In this document: piece after piece, positions 22,948 to 30,746 of the stretch
Numbering within the stretch: the first letter of the stretch is position 1
How the letters are laid out: each line of letters begins with the position of its first letter
Assembly (NCBI GenBank): GCA_946184925.1
Contig: CAMHHL010000011.1
Location: 1 to 41,085 of the forward strand
From: an uncultured Clostridia bacterium
Lineage (GTDB): Bacteria > Bacillota > Clostridia > Oscillospirales > Acutalibacteraceae
Reading direction: 5' to 3'
DNA: 41,085 nucleotides
Position numbers and translations under genes: made by a program
The notes under the pieces: generated by a model
What the model was told of the DNA's origin: nothing
The model's input: only the letters and a program-made list of their open reading frames with translations
Databases searched by the model: none

Positions 22948-23073
22948 GTTTAAATAATAATTTTCGTTATCCTGTTCCCCTCGTTTTAAAAATTATTATT
23001 TAAACCAAACAATTTTTAAAACTACACGATAACGTAGTATTTGCGGCGCAGCCCGCCCGCAAGCGGGCTGCGC
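22948..23073 (-). promoter_or_regulatory. malE-malF intergenic hairpins
   Basis: Three stems stand in the 172-nt gap: a GC-rich 11-bp stem (GCGCAGCCCGC/GCGGGCTGCGC, 23073-23046) 16 nt after the malE stop, a small ACTACG/GTGTAGT-type stem near 23020-23040, and a 17-bp perfect A/T-rich inverted repeat (22948-22964 with 22989-23005). None has a clean T-tract on the minus strand. Such structures commonly stabilise the binding-protein mRNA and lower permease expression. Confidence 0.65.
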
Positions 23074-23088
23074 TCAAAGTTTCAGAAA

Positions 23089-24438
23089 TTAGCCGTTGAT
23101 GTTGGCAATTGTGTTCTTGAGGAGCGTGTTGAAATCAAACTTCTCAGGATCTGTATCGTCAGCAAGAAGCTTGTTACCAAGGTTCTTGAGAGGATCCCAG
23201 ATAGCGCCGACGTTAGCCTGCGGGATGGAGAACTCACTCTGAGCAAGGAGAGCGGAGATAGCTACATCGTTCTTAACTGTGTCGGACTCAACAACAGCGT
23301 TGTTTGTCGGGCTCCAGCCGAGCTGGTCAGCTCTCTCCTGCTGGCACTTCTCGCTTGAGAGATAGTAAGCAAGGATCTGAGCAGTTCTCGGGAACTTGGA
23401 GTTAGCGTTAACACCGATCATCTTGTAACCATACATGGAGTAGATCTGAGTGTCTTTGCCGTCGATGTTGATTGTGGGGAGCTTAGCAGCGCCGAAGTTC
23501 TCGCCGAGAGCCTTGGAGATGCCTGCTGTATCCCAGTTACCGTCGATACCGGCGCCAACCTTAGCAGCTCTTGTAGCTGTTGAGGTGAAACCGGAAGGAA
23601 TAGCTGTTACAGCGTCGCTCTGGAATGTGCCCTTATAATCATGCATGAGCTTGGAGAAAGCCTTCATGGAAGCTACAACTTCCTTCTCGTCATAGTCGTT
23701 GAAGAGCTGTGTGTTGCCCTCGCCGAGACCGTCGAGACGGAGACCGCCGGTGAATACGAACATACATGCATAGTAGCCGTTACCAACGTCCATGATGAAC
23801 TTCTTGCCTTCCTTCTTACAAGCGTCGAGGATACCCTCGAGGGAAGCAGCAGCTTCGTCGGAAACTACAGACTTGTCATAAACGAGGAAGTAACCGTTGC
23901 CGGTCTCGGGGAAAGCATAGAGGCCTTCTGCGCCGCTTGAGTTCTTGGACTTGGAAATGTCAACAGCAGCTTTGTTGTTTGTAGCCTCAACGTCAGCCGC
24001 ATACTTGGGAGCGATCTGATAGAGGATACCTGCGTTGAGGAGGTTGTTGAGCTGGTCGGAAGCAAAACCGAATACGTCGGCGCCTGTCTTGGCGTCGGTC
24101 TGCATCTGAGTAGCAGCTGAGTCCTCACTCTGAACTACAACTTCGATTTTGATGTTCTTGTCAGCATAGAGCTTTGTGAAGTCATCACACTGCTGCTTGA
24201 GGAGCTTTGTGTAAGCGTCAGGACCCCAAACCTTGAGCTTGGCGTTCTTTTCGTCACCGAAATCAGCGTCAGCTACGTTAGCATCATAGCCCTTGCCTGC
24301 GTTTTCAAAGCTTGTGTCTGCGCTCGCCTTGGAGTCTGTCTTTGACTCTGTGGAGCTCTTTGTGTTACCGCCGCCGCAGCTTGCGAAAGCAGCGACAACC
24401 ATCATTGCTGCCAAAAGCAAAGCAACGATTTTTTTCAT
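23089..24438 (-). CDS. malE: Maltodextrin-binding lipoprotein of the ABC transporter, MalE type
   Basis: This 449-residue extracellular receptor has a lipoprotein signal (lipobox around FASC, Cys21), a Ser/Lys/Thr-rich spacer and a family 1 solute-binding fold. Matching features include KLKVWGPDAYTKLLKQQCDDF, the DVFGFASDQLNNLLNAG stretch typical of maltodextrin receptors, and GWSPTNNAVV near the end. It captures maltodextrins and delivers them to MalFG. ATG 24438 has an AAAGAGGGAATTC site. It is the first gene of the locus and is preceded by its own promoter. The ligand is inferred from the adjacent GH13 gene and the MalF/MalG types. Confidence 0.92.
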   Translation of the reverse strand: MKKIVALLLAAMMVVAAFASCGGGNTKSSTESKTDSKASADTSFENAGKGYDANVADADFGDEKNAKLKVWGPDAYTKLLKQQCDDFTKLYADKNIKIEVVVQSEDSAATQMQTDAKTGADVFGFASDQLNNLLNAGILYQIAPKYAADVEATNNKAAVDISKSKNSSGAEGLYAFPETGNGYFLVYDKSVVSDEAAASLEGILDACKKEGKKFIMDVGNGYYACMFVFTGGLRLDGLGEGNTQLFNDYDEKEVVASMKAFSKLMHDYKGTFQSDAVTAIPSGFTSTATRAAKVGAGIDGNWDTAGISKALGENFGAAKLPTINIDGKDTQIYSMYGYKMIGVNANSKFPRTAQILAYYLSSEKCQQERADQLGWSPTNNAVVESDTVKNDVAISALLAQSEFSIPQANVGAIWDPLKNLGNKLLADDTDPEKFDFNTLLKNTIANING

Positions 24439-24533
24439 TGAGAATTCCCTCTTTCTAAAAAATATATTTCAGCAAATAATGCCGAGTGGGGGTGGCGCAC
24501 AATCGGGGACTACGCCACCTTTACACTATATAA

Positions 24534-24563
24534 ATAATAACACAAAATACACTAAAAATACAA
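24534..24563 (-). promoter_or_regulatory. malE promoter
   Basis: On the minus strand TTGTAT (24563-24558), 18 nt, TATTAT (24539-24534), about 90 nt before malE. The 24439-24897 gap also holds the divergent murE promoter and four TTTGTGCA motifs. Confidence 0.6.
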
Positions 24564-24605
24564 CTCCCTTTGTACTTTTTGTCTAAAAGTTCAAATAAAC
24601 TCTTG

Positions 24606-24814
24606 AATTTTGTGCACATTTTACCTTAAATACTCATAAAATAGCAGAATGCACAAAATTGCGCCTTGACTTTTGTTTATAATAACAAAGACGTTTTGTG
24701 CAAATTGCCCATTACATTTTTAAAAATATGTTTCATTCCCACAAAAGGAAAAATCCGGGAGACGGTTTTCAGACCTTCTTTTTTCGAAAATCCAATTTAG
24801 TTTGTGCAAATTGC
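24606..24814. promoter_or_regulatory. Cluster of TTTGTGCA motifs between malE and murE
   Basis: Four related sites: TTTTGTGCACATTTT (24608-24622, palindromic core TGTGCACA), an inverted GCACAAAATTGC (24651-24662), TTTTGTGCAAATTGC (24694-24708) and TTTGTGCAAATTGC (24801-24814). The last two share 14 identical bases. They lie upstream of the malE promoter and upstream of the murE promoter and could be operators of a local regulator; no regulator gene is in the window. Confidence 0.4.
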
Positions 24815-24831
24815 AAAAAAATATTTATGTG

Positions 24832-24860
24832 TTGTATTTTTCGGCTTATGTTGATATAAT
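24832..24860 (+). promoter_or_regulatory. murE promoter
   Basis: TTGTAT (24832-24837), 17 nt, perfect TATAAT (24855-24860). The start codon is about 38 nt downstream of the -10. Confidence 0.8.
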
Positions 24861-24897
24861 TGAGTTATACAATATATATGACAGGGAGGCAGAAATA

Positions 24898-26364
24898 ATG
24901 AAGCTTGGACAAATTTTATACGGAATAGACCACGAGCTGCTCTCAGGCTCTGAGGATGTTGAAATCTGTAACATAATATATGATTCGCGCAAGGTTGCCG
25001 ACGCCACCGCGTTTGTATGCCTGAAGGGCTACAACGTTGACGGGCACAAATACGCCCCGGACGCTTTGGAAAAAGGCGCGTCGGCGCTCATCGTCAGCGA
25101 TGACGTAGAAGCTCCCGACGGCGTTACTGTCGTCAAGGTTGCGAACACGAGAGAGGCGCTCGCCTATATGAGCGCGAACTTCTTCTCAAATCCCGCGAAG
25201 GAGCTCACCACAATAGCGATAACAGGCACAAAGGGCAAGACTACAACCGTCGCGATGATTAAGTCAATTCTCGAATCAGCCGGAATAAAATGCGGTACCA
25301 TCGGCACGCTCGGAATCTACAACGGAGAGCGCTATATAAAAACCGACAACACCACGCCCGAAAGCTATCAGGTTCAGTTTGCCATGAGAGAAATGGTCTC
25401 AAACGGATGCAAGGCGATGATTATTGAGGCGAGCTCAATCGGGCTCAAGTGGCATAGGGTTGACGCAATTGAGTTCGACTACGGTGTTTTCACAAACTTC
25501 TCTCACGACCATATCGGCGGCGCGGAGCACAAGGACATGCAGGAGTACCTCGAGTGCAAGGCAATGCTTTTCAAAAAGTGCAAAAACGGCATTATTAATA
25601 TTGACGACGAGAAATTTGAGGAAATCACAAAGGGCGCCACCTGCAAAATTACTACATACGGTTTTTCCGACAAAGCCGACTACATTGCTTCCGACGACAG
25701 ACTTCTCTCCGAGTCAGGACTTCTGGGCGCGCACTTTGAGCTCAGCGGCAGGCGTGAACTCAGCGTTGACGTTGCGATTCCCGGACATTTCAGCGTTTAC
25801 AACGCGCTTGCGGCAATCGCCGTTTGCAGCGAGATGGGAGTTGAGGACAAATTCATCACCGACGGGCTCAGAACCGTCAAGGTCAAAGGCAGAGTTGAGA
25901 GCGTTCCTGTTCCCGGCAATTATACCCTGCTGATTGACTACGCTCACAACGCTCTCTCGATGGAGAACGTTCTCACCACACTCAGGCAATACAACCCGAA
26001 CAGGCTGATTACACTCTTCGGCGCCGGCGGCAACCGCCCCAAGGTTCGCCGATATGAGATGGGCGAAACGAGCGGAAGGCTCTCCGACCTCAGCGTGATT
26101 ACCGAGGATAACAGCCGCTTCGAGGACGTAATGGACATAATCGAGGACATCAAGGTGGGCATCGGCAAAACCGACGGCAAGTACGTCGTCATTCCGAACC
26201 GCAGGGACGCGATAAAGTATTGTATTGAAAATGCTCAGGACGGTGACATCATCGTACTCGCCGGCAAGGGGCATGAGGATTACCAGGAAATCCGCGGCGT
26301 GAAGTATCACATGGATGAGCGAGAGCTCATCGCGGAGATTCTGGAGGAACTTGCAGGCAATTAG
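24898..26364 (+). CDS. murE: UDP-MurNAc-tripeptide synthetase, MurE family (divergent amino-acid site)
   Basis: This 488-residue Mur ligase adds the third amino acid to UDP-MurNAc-L-Ala-D-Glu in the cytosol. Present are the ATP loop GTKGKTT (110-116), NTTPES (151-156), the carbamylated Lys region ECKAMLF (Lys221), HFSVYNALAAIA and GKGHED. The amino-acid selecting motif is DNSR (404-407) rather than the DNPR of diaminopimelate enzymes, and GAGGNRPKVRRYEMG replaces the usual GxGGDRDxxKRxxMG. The enzyme may be a divergent MurE or a paralogue with a different substrate. ATG 24898 with GGGAGG is the start; the open frame extends 96 nt further up but without a site. Monocistronic. Confidence 0.85.
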   Translation: MKLGQILYGIDHELLSGSEDVEICNIIYDSRKVADATAFVCLKGYNVDGHKYAPDALEKGASALIVSDDVEAPDGVTVVKVANTREALAYMSANFFSNPAKELTTIAITGTKGKTTTVAMIKSILESAGIKCGTIGTLGIYNGERYIKTDNTTPESYQVQFAMREMVSNGCKAMIIEASSIGLKWHRVDAIEFDYGVFTNFSHDHIGGAEHKDMQEYLECKAMLFKKCKNGIINIDDEKFEEITKGATCKITTYGFSDKADYIASDDRLLSESGLLGAHFELSGRRELSVDVAIPGHFSVYNALAAIAVCSEMGVEDKFITDGLRTVKVKGRVESVPVPGNYTLLIDYAHNALSMENVLTTLRQYNPNRLITLFGAGGNRPKVRRYEMGETSGRLSDLSVITEDNSRFEDVMDIIEDIKVGIGKTDGKYVVIPNRRDAIKYCIENAQDGDIIVLAGKGHEDYQEIRGVKYHMDERELIAEILEELAGN

Positions 26365-26418
26365 CAATGTGAAATTAGCAATGAGCAATTAGCAATGTGC
26401 AATGTGCAATTAGCAATT
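26360..26418. repeat. Degenerate tandem repeat of AATTAGCAATG type
   Basis: Roughly six imperfect units (AATTAGCAATG, TGAGCAATTAGCAATG, TGCAATG and so on) follow murE. The murE stop codon TAG lies inside the first unit. No coding potential. Confidence 0.7.
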
Positions 26419-26429
26419 AACGTGGCAAA

Positions 26430-26616
26430 CAAGTTGTAAGTGGTAAGTTGTGGTCGGGCAGACAGATTGCGCGATAGTTACGTTTAGTGCCCGACAGAGT
26501 TTTTATGCTTGCTGCGCAAGCAGCATTTAAATCCGGTCGGCTATACGACGTTGTTTTCCTATTCAGCCTATCTACTCGACCGCAACTTACAACTTTTCAC
26601 TTACAACTTACAACTT
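26430..26616. repeat. Non-coding element bounded by AAGTTGTAAGT-type inverted repeats
   Basis: The left arm starts AAGTTGTAAGTGG and reaches GTGGTCG; the right arm (26577-26616) reads CGACCGC then three ACTTACAACTT-like units, the imperfect reverse complement. Inside are a perfect GTCGGGCA/TGCCCGAC stem (26453-26460 with 26488-26495) and a TGCTTGC/GCAAGCA stem near 26507-26523. No reading frame of note. The layout is that of a MITE-like or structured-RNA element. With the tandem repeat and family-2 copy it fills 26365-26738. Confidence 0.6.
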
Positions 26617-26623
26617 AAAGGAC

Positions 26624-26694
26624 GTTTGATAGGAGCAGTCGTCACAGCCCAAACACAACCTTTGATAGGAGCACGCAAGCCAAAAGGGTAGAGA
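26624..26694 (-). repeat. Family-2 dispersed repeat, copy 1
   Basis: About 71 bp. On the minus strand it starts TCTACCCTTTTGG directly after the citrate synthase terminator and contains two TGCTCCTATCAAA units separated by GTTTGGGCTGTGACG. ACCTTT and AAAGGGT within it can pair. The same sequence, with an extra unit, occurs at 37096-37208. Confidence 0.8.
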
Positions 26695-26696
26695 TT

Positions 26697-26740
26697 AAAA
26701 AACCCGGTACAGAGTTCTGGCTCTGTACCGGGTAATTTTT
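26697..26740. terminator. Strong bidirectional terminator after citrate synthase
   Basis: ACCCGGTACAGAG (26702-26714) pairs perfectly with CTCTGTACCGGGT (26721-26733); TTTTTTAATC follows on the minus strand, AATTTTT on the plus strand. It ends citrate synthase and probably also murE transcripts. Confidence 0.9.
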
Positions 26741-28106
26741 ATCTTTCGCCGAGACGGCGGTAGTTTTTGTGCTCGGAGATGCTCATGTAAGCCGGACGGA
26801 TAATCTTGTTGCCGTTGATGAGCTCCTCGATGCGGTGTGCACTCCAGCCGGCGATTCGCGCAATGGCGAAAAGCGGTGTGTAGAGCTCGGTCGGTAGATC
26901 GAGCATGCTGTAGATAAAGCCGCTGAAGAAATCGACGTTCGCTGAAACACCCTTGTAGATGTGCTTCTTCTTGCCGATAACCTGAGGTGCAAGCTGCTCA
27001 ACGCGGCAGTAGAGCTCATACTCGTCGTCAAGTCCCTTAGCCTTGGCAAGCTTGCCGGTGTACTGCTTGAGAATCTGAGCACGAGGGTCGGAAATCGTGT
27101 AGACAGCATGACCCATACCATAGATAAGACCGCTGCGGTCGAACGCTTTCTTGTCGAGCAGGGCGTTAAGATATCTTGAGATTTCCTCGTCGTTATCCCA
27201 GTGCTTGACGTTCATCTTCATGTCCTCGAACATCTGGCTGACCCTGACATTCGCGCCGCCGTGCTTGGGACCCTTGAGCGAGCCGAGAGCCGCGGAAATT
27301 GCCGAGTATGTGTCGGTTCCGGAAGAGGTTACAACGTGAGTGGTGAAGGTGGAGTTGTTACCTCCGCCGTGCTCGGCATGGAGCACGAGAGCCATATCAA
27401 GCACTCTCGCCTCGAGCTCGGTGTACTGCTGGTCGGGGCGGAGCAGCTCGAGGATAACCTCGGCAGTGCTCTTGTTGGGGTTCGGAACATGGATATAGAG
27501 CGACTGGTTGCGCAGATAGTGGTTGTACGCCTGATAGCCGTAAACCGACAAAAGCGGAAATACGGAAATCAGCTGCATGCACTGTCGCAGAACGTTTGAA
27601 ATTGAGGTGTCGTTCGGGTTGGAGTCGTAGCAGAACAGAGTGAGCACCGAGCGCGCGAGGGTGTTCATCATGTCGGCAGACGGAGCTTTCATGATAACGT
27701 CACGCACAAAGTTGGTGGGCAGAGTTCTGTAGGAACCGAGCATAACCTTGAAGTCAGCAAGCTGGCGGACTGTGGGAAGCTCGCCGAAGAGAAGAAGATA
27801 GATAACTTCCTCAAAGCCGAAGCGTTCCTCGGTGGAAAAGCCCTCAACAAGGTCGCGGATGTTGTAGCCTCTGTAGTAGAGCACACCGTCGGCAGGAACA
27901 GTCTTTCCGTCAACAACCTTGTTCTGGAGAATCTCGGAAATGTCGGTTAGTCCGGTGCGGACGCCCTTTCCGTCGATGTCGCGGAGACCGCGCTTGACGT
28001 CATATTTGTCGTAAAGGCTTTTGTCTATAACATAATTTTTCAGAAGTAAGTCGGAAAGCTTGTTAATCTTTTTGTTGGTATCATAATAGGCTAGATCCTT
28101 GGGCAT
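26739..28106 (-). CDS. Citrate synthase (citrate/2-methylcitrate synthase family)
   Basis: This 455-residue enzyme condenses acetyl-CoA with oxaloacetate to give citrate. The catalytic His-His-Asp set is visible: LHAEHGGGNNSTF, GPKHGGAN and NVDFFSGF, plus the YGMGHAVYTISDPRA loop. At 455 residues with an N-terminal extension of about 60 residues it matches the clostridial form. In a fermenter it most likely starts an incomplete oxidative branch towards glutamate. ATG 28106 has AACAGGAGT ahead of it. It appears monocistronic, with its own promoter, a leader holding a terminator-like hairpin, and a strong terminator. 2-Methylcitrate synthase activity cannot be excluded, but no prp genes are near. 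Confidence 0.92.
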   Translation of the reverse strand: MPKDLAYYDTNKKINKLSDLLLKNYVIDKSLYDKYDVKRGLRDIDGKGVRTGLTDISEILQNKVVDGKTVPADGVLYYRGYNIRDLVEGFSTEERFGFEEVIYLLLFGELPTVRQLADFKVMLGSYRTLPTNFVRDVIMKAPSADMMNTLARSVLTLFCYDSNPNDTSISNVLRQCMQLISVFPLLSVYGYQAYNHYLRNQSLYIHVPNPNKSTAEVILELLRPDQQYTELEARVLDMALVLHAEHGGGNNSTFTTHVVTSSGTDTYSAISAALGSLKGPKHGGANVRVSQMFEDMKMNVKHWDNDEEISRYLNALLDKKAFDRSGLIYGMGHAVYTISDPRAQILKQYTGKLAKAKGLDDEYELYCRVEQLAPQVIGKKKHIYKGVSANVDFFSGFIYSMLDLPTELYTPLFAIARIAGWSAHRIEELINGNKIIRPAYMSISEHKNYRRLGER

Positions 28107-28160
28107 AGCGTATACTCCTGTTCTTTAGATTTTTACCGAATTAACCTTCCTTTAGCATAA

Positions 28161-28189
28161 GGAAAAGGGACGGCTCGCACCATCCCTTT
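28161..28189 (-). terminator. Terminator-like hairpin in the citrate synthase leader
   Basis: On the minus strand AAGGGATGG (28188-28180... written with one G-T mismatch) pairs with CCGTCCCTT (28173-28165), followed by TTTCC. It lies downstream of the promoter at 28247-28275 and 55 nt before the start codon, so it would act on citrate synthase mRNA; it may also stop read-through from the amylase gene. Confidence 0.65.
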
Positions 28190-28246
28190 AATCTTTGTTT
28201 TAGCTTGTTAGCAAGAAAAAGTGCGCCGTAATAACTTTAGAAAATT

Positions 28247-28275
28247 ATTATACCACATTTTTCAGGAAAAAGCAA
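28247..28275 (-). promoter_or_regulatory. Citrate synthase promoter
   Basis: On the minus strand TTGCTT (28275-28270), 17 nt, perfect TATAAT (28252-28247). The predicted leader of about 135 nt includes the hairpin at 28161-28189. Confidence 0.75.
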
Positions 28276-28299
28276 ATATTTTTCGGTACCTTATCAAGC

Positions 28300-30570
28300 T
28301 TACTTGAGGTAGGTTCCTGTGTCGCCGATTTTTCCGCTGATTCCCTTGAAGCCGGAAGCGCAGCAAACATATACTCTCATGTTGGCCTTGCCGATTGAAC
28401 CGACTGTCAGAGTGCCGTTGGAAACGTTCTGAACATCACCTGTTACGGCGTCGATGTACTTGCCGTTCGGGAGATTGCGGAAGGTTGCGCCGCCGCTGAT
28501 TGATACGCAAGCGAGGGAGTCAACTCCGCCGCCTGTGTAACGGCGTACATAAGCCATGTTGCCGTCAACTGTGGAATACTGACCCTTCTGGAGAGCCGGA
28601 ACGGCGCGGCGAATCATGTTGAGCTTTCTGATGTGCTGAGCAAGTGAGTTGTTGAGAGTGTTCTGAACTGTGCCGCTTGCTGTGTACTTGCCGAAGTCGG
28701 AGGCAGAAACGCTGCCCTCGAGGTAATCGCCGAAGTAAGCACGACCTGTTGTCGAGAGAGGTCTGTTGGGGCCTTCGTCGATGATTTCGCCCTTCTGGAA
28801 TTCAACCTCGGAGCCGTAATAGATGCAGGGCATACCTCTCCATGTGAAGATGAGGTCGAGGTTCTCAGCCCAAGCCTGAGTACCGCCGCCGTAGCGGAGC
28901 TTTTCGTCGGTATCCTCGGGACCGTAGTCGTGAGAATCAACGTAGGTGACGTTCCATGTGGCGTCGTTCATATACTGATCCTCGGCAAGTCCTGCGCCGT
29001 AAGCGGAGTTTGCGTTGCCGAAGTTTCTGTGCATTGAGAAGTCGATTACACCGGTGCCGTTGAACTTGCTGTAATCCGGAGTGTGGTAGGTTGTGCCGTT
29101 GAGGAAGGAGTTCTGGGAAGTGGGAGCGCCGCTGGAGTTGTTGTGAGCCTCATAGTGCTTGATGGAGTTGTTGAGGTTCTTCTCCCAGTCGGATGTGCTC
29201 CATGACCAGTTGTTCATCCATGAGCTCTCGGTTTCCTTCCACTGATAGAACGGAGGCGAGCTCGAGGGAATGTTGTGGTTCCATACCTCACGAACACGCG
29301 AGCAAACCTCGCCGAAGATGAAGAAGTTCTTATACTTGCTGAACTCCGGGAAGTAGGCGCTGTTGAGCGTCCAGCGGTTGATGTGCTTCTCGGTATCAAG
29401 ACGGAAGCAGTCAACGCCCCAGTCAACATACTGCTGATATGTGCTTGTGATATACTTTGCGACCTCGGGGTTCTCGGTGTTTATGTCAACGCAGTCGCCT
29501 GCCATGGAGCCGGTCTGCTCAATCGGAGTTTCGTAGCCCATGTTAGCCTCGCGGTGATAATGCTCCTTGGTGTTGCTGTACTTGCCGCCTTTGTGAGCCT
29601 TCATTGTGTCAAGACGAGCCTGGAACTGGTCGCCGGGCTGGAGACTGTCGTAGTTCGGGTAGTTCTTGTTAAGGTTGCTGCCCGGGATAACCTTCATACA
29701 GTCTGAGGTTCCGAGATCCTGAATCTTGCTGTACTGCTTTGTGAACATAGGCTCGAGGTACTTCTCGCCGAAGTTGCCGGAGTGGTTCCATACTACGTCC
29801 TGGATAAGCTTGATGCCCTTGTTGTGGCAAGCGTCGATGAGATCCTGGAAGGTAGCTCCCGTGCTCTCATAACGCGCGTCAATCTTGCCGAAGTCCATAG
29901 CGTGGTAGCCGTGGTAGTCATAGCCCGAAGCGTTCTCGACAACAGGAGTTACCCAGATTGCGGAGAAACCGAGAGCCTTGATATAATCGAGCTTCTGAAT
30001 CAATCCCTTGAAGTCGCCGCGCCAGGCGGGGTCGGTGTCGGGGTTGTTCGCCTTGCCGTCCTCCCAGCAGTGGACGTTGTTGCCCTTGTCGCCGTCATAG
30101 AAACGTGTTGTCATGACAAAGTAAATGCTGTCCTCACGCATGTCGCCTCTGTCCCAAACAACTCCCTGAGACGGGTCGCGTGTTGTGAGGCGGTTGTTCT
30201 TATACCACCACTCGTTGGCATTGTCCTTGGAGACGTTGAGCTCAATTTCATCGGACTGGACGCCGTTCGCGACAAAAAGGACGTTAATCTTGGATTTGTC
30301 GCTGAAGCTGTACTTGTACCAGCCGTTGCCTGTCGCTGTATCACGCGTCATGGCGACACCGGGATAGGCGGTTTCGATGTTTGTCGGAAGGCTGTTCCAG
30401 TAGTAGATGGTCGGAGCGGCATTCTCGCAGTAATAGTGAACGGTGATTCCCGTTGCGCTCGCGGCGGTGTCTGATGTTTCAACATTAGCCGCAGATACCG
30501 AGAAAACAGCAACGCCCGCGACAATCACGAGAACGAGAACAGCTGCAATCAGTTTTTTCACGCTTTTCAT
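28300..30570 (-). CDS. Secreted GH13 alpha-amylase with N-terminal starch-binding-like module
   Basis: The 756-residue protein starts with a Sec signal (1-28, ending SVSAAN). Residues 42-128 (VHYYCENAAPTIYYWNSLP to WWYKNN) look like a family 26/25-type starch-binding module. The GH13 barrel spans about 145-640: IQDVVWNHSG (256-265), nucleophile Asp392 (CFRLDTEKH), acid Glu421 (FGEVCS) and Asp548 (VDSHDYG). A beta-sandwich domain C closes the protein. It would hydrolyse starch outside the cell and supply maltodextrins to the importer encoded 4 kb away. No sorting signal or dockerin is seen, so it is probably released. ATG 30570 has TTAGGAGGA upstream. It seems to be monocistronic; a TATAAT lies near 30610 without a clear -35. 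Confidence 0.92.
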   Translation of the reverse strand: MKSVKKLIAAVLVLVIVAGVAVFSVSAANVETSDTAASATGITVHYYCENAAPTIYYWNSLPTNIETAYPGVAMTRDTATGNGWYKYSFSDKSKINVLFVANGVQSDEIELNVSKDNANEWWYKNNRLTTRDPSQGVVWDRGDMREDSIYFVMTTRFYDGDKGNNVHCWEDGKANNPDTDPAWRGDFKGLIQKLDYIKALGFSAIWVTPVVENASGYDYHGYHAMDFGKIDARYESTGATFQDLIDACHNKGIKLIQDVVWNHSGNFGEKYLEPMFTKQYSKIQDLGTSDCMKVIPGSNLNKNYPNYDSLQPGDQFQARLDTMKAHKGGKYSNTKEHYHREANMGYETPIEQTGSMAGDCVDINTENPEVAKYITSTYQQYVDWGVDCFRLDTEKHINRWTLNSAYFPEFSKYKNFFIFGEVCSRVREVWNHNIPSSSPPFYQWKETESSWMNNWSWSTSDWEKNLNNSIKHYEAHNNSSGAPTSQNSFLNGTTYHTPDYSKFNGTGVIDFSMHRNFGNANSAYGAGLAEDQYMNDATWNVTYVDSHDYGPEDTDEKLRYGGGTQAWAENLDLIFTWRGMPCIYYGSEVEFQKGEIIDEGPNRPLSTTGRAYFGDYLEGSVSASDFGKYTASGTVQNTLNNSLAQHIRKLNMIRRAVPALQKGQYSTVDGNMAYVRRYTGGGVDSLACVSISGGATFRNLPNGKYIDAVTGDVQNVSNGTLTVGSIGKANMRVYVCCASGFKGISGKIGDTGTYLK

Positions 30571-30704
30571 TTCAATCCTCCTAAAGAGTCTTAATCACAT
30601 TAATTATAATATAAAAACAAAATCGTAATTTTCATTTATAGAATTATAATTCATTAAATATTTAGAAATAAGAGCAAACTTTTTGTACAAGTTGTTGTAT
30701 AAAT

Positions 30705-30729
30705 GAAAAAGGCGCCGCCGGGACGCCTT
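30705..30729 (-). terminator. Terminator of the hydrogenase-maturation operon
   Basis: On the minus strand AAGGCG and CGCCTT arms (30729-30709) are followed by TTTTTCATTT, 18 nt after the HAD hydrolase stop. Confidence 0.8.
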
Positions 30730-30746
30730 CGTTGTGCAATTCAATT

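Noticed and set aside
24802..24897. Upstream start of the MurE frame
   Set aside because: The extra 32 residues lie over the promoter and have no ribosome binding site; ATG 24898 has GGGAGG and begins at the family's usual N-terminus.
28161..28240. T-box riboswitch before citrate synthase
   Set aside because: AAGGGATGG-TGCGAG-CCGTCCCTT looks a little like a T-box terminator region, but the leader is too short for stem I, the T-box UGGN context is not correct and citrate synthase is not a T-box target.
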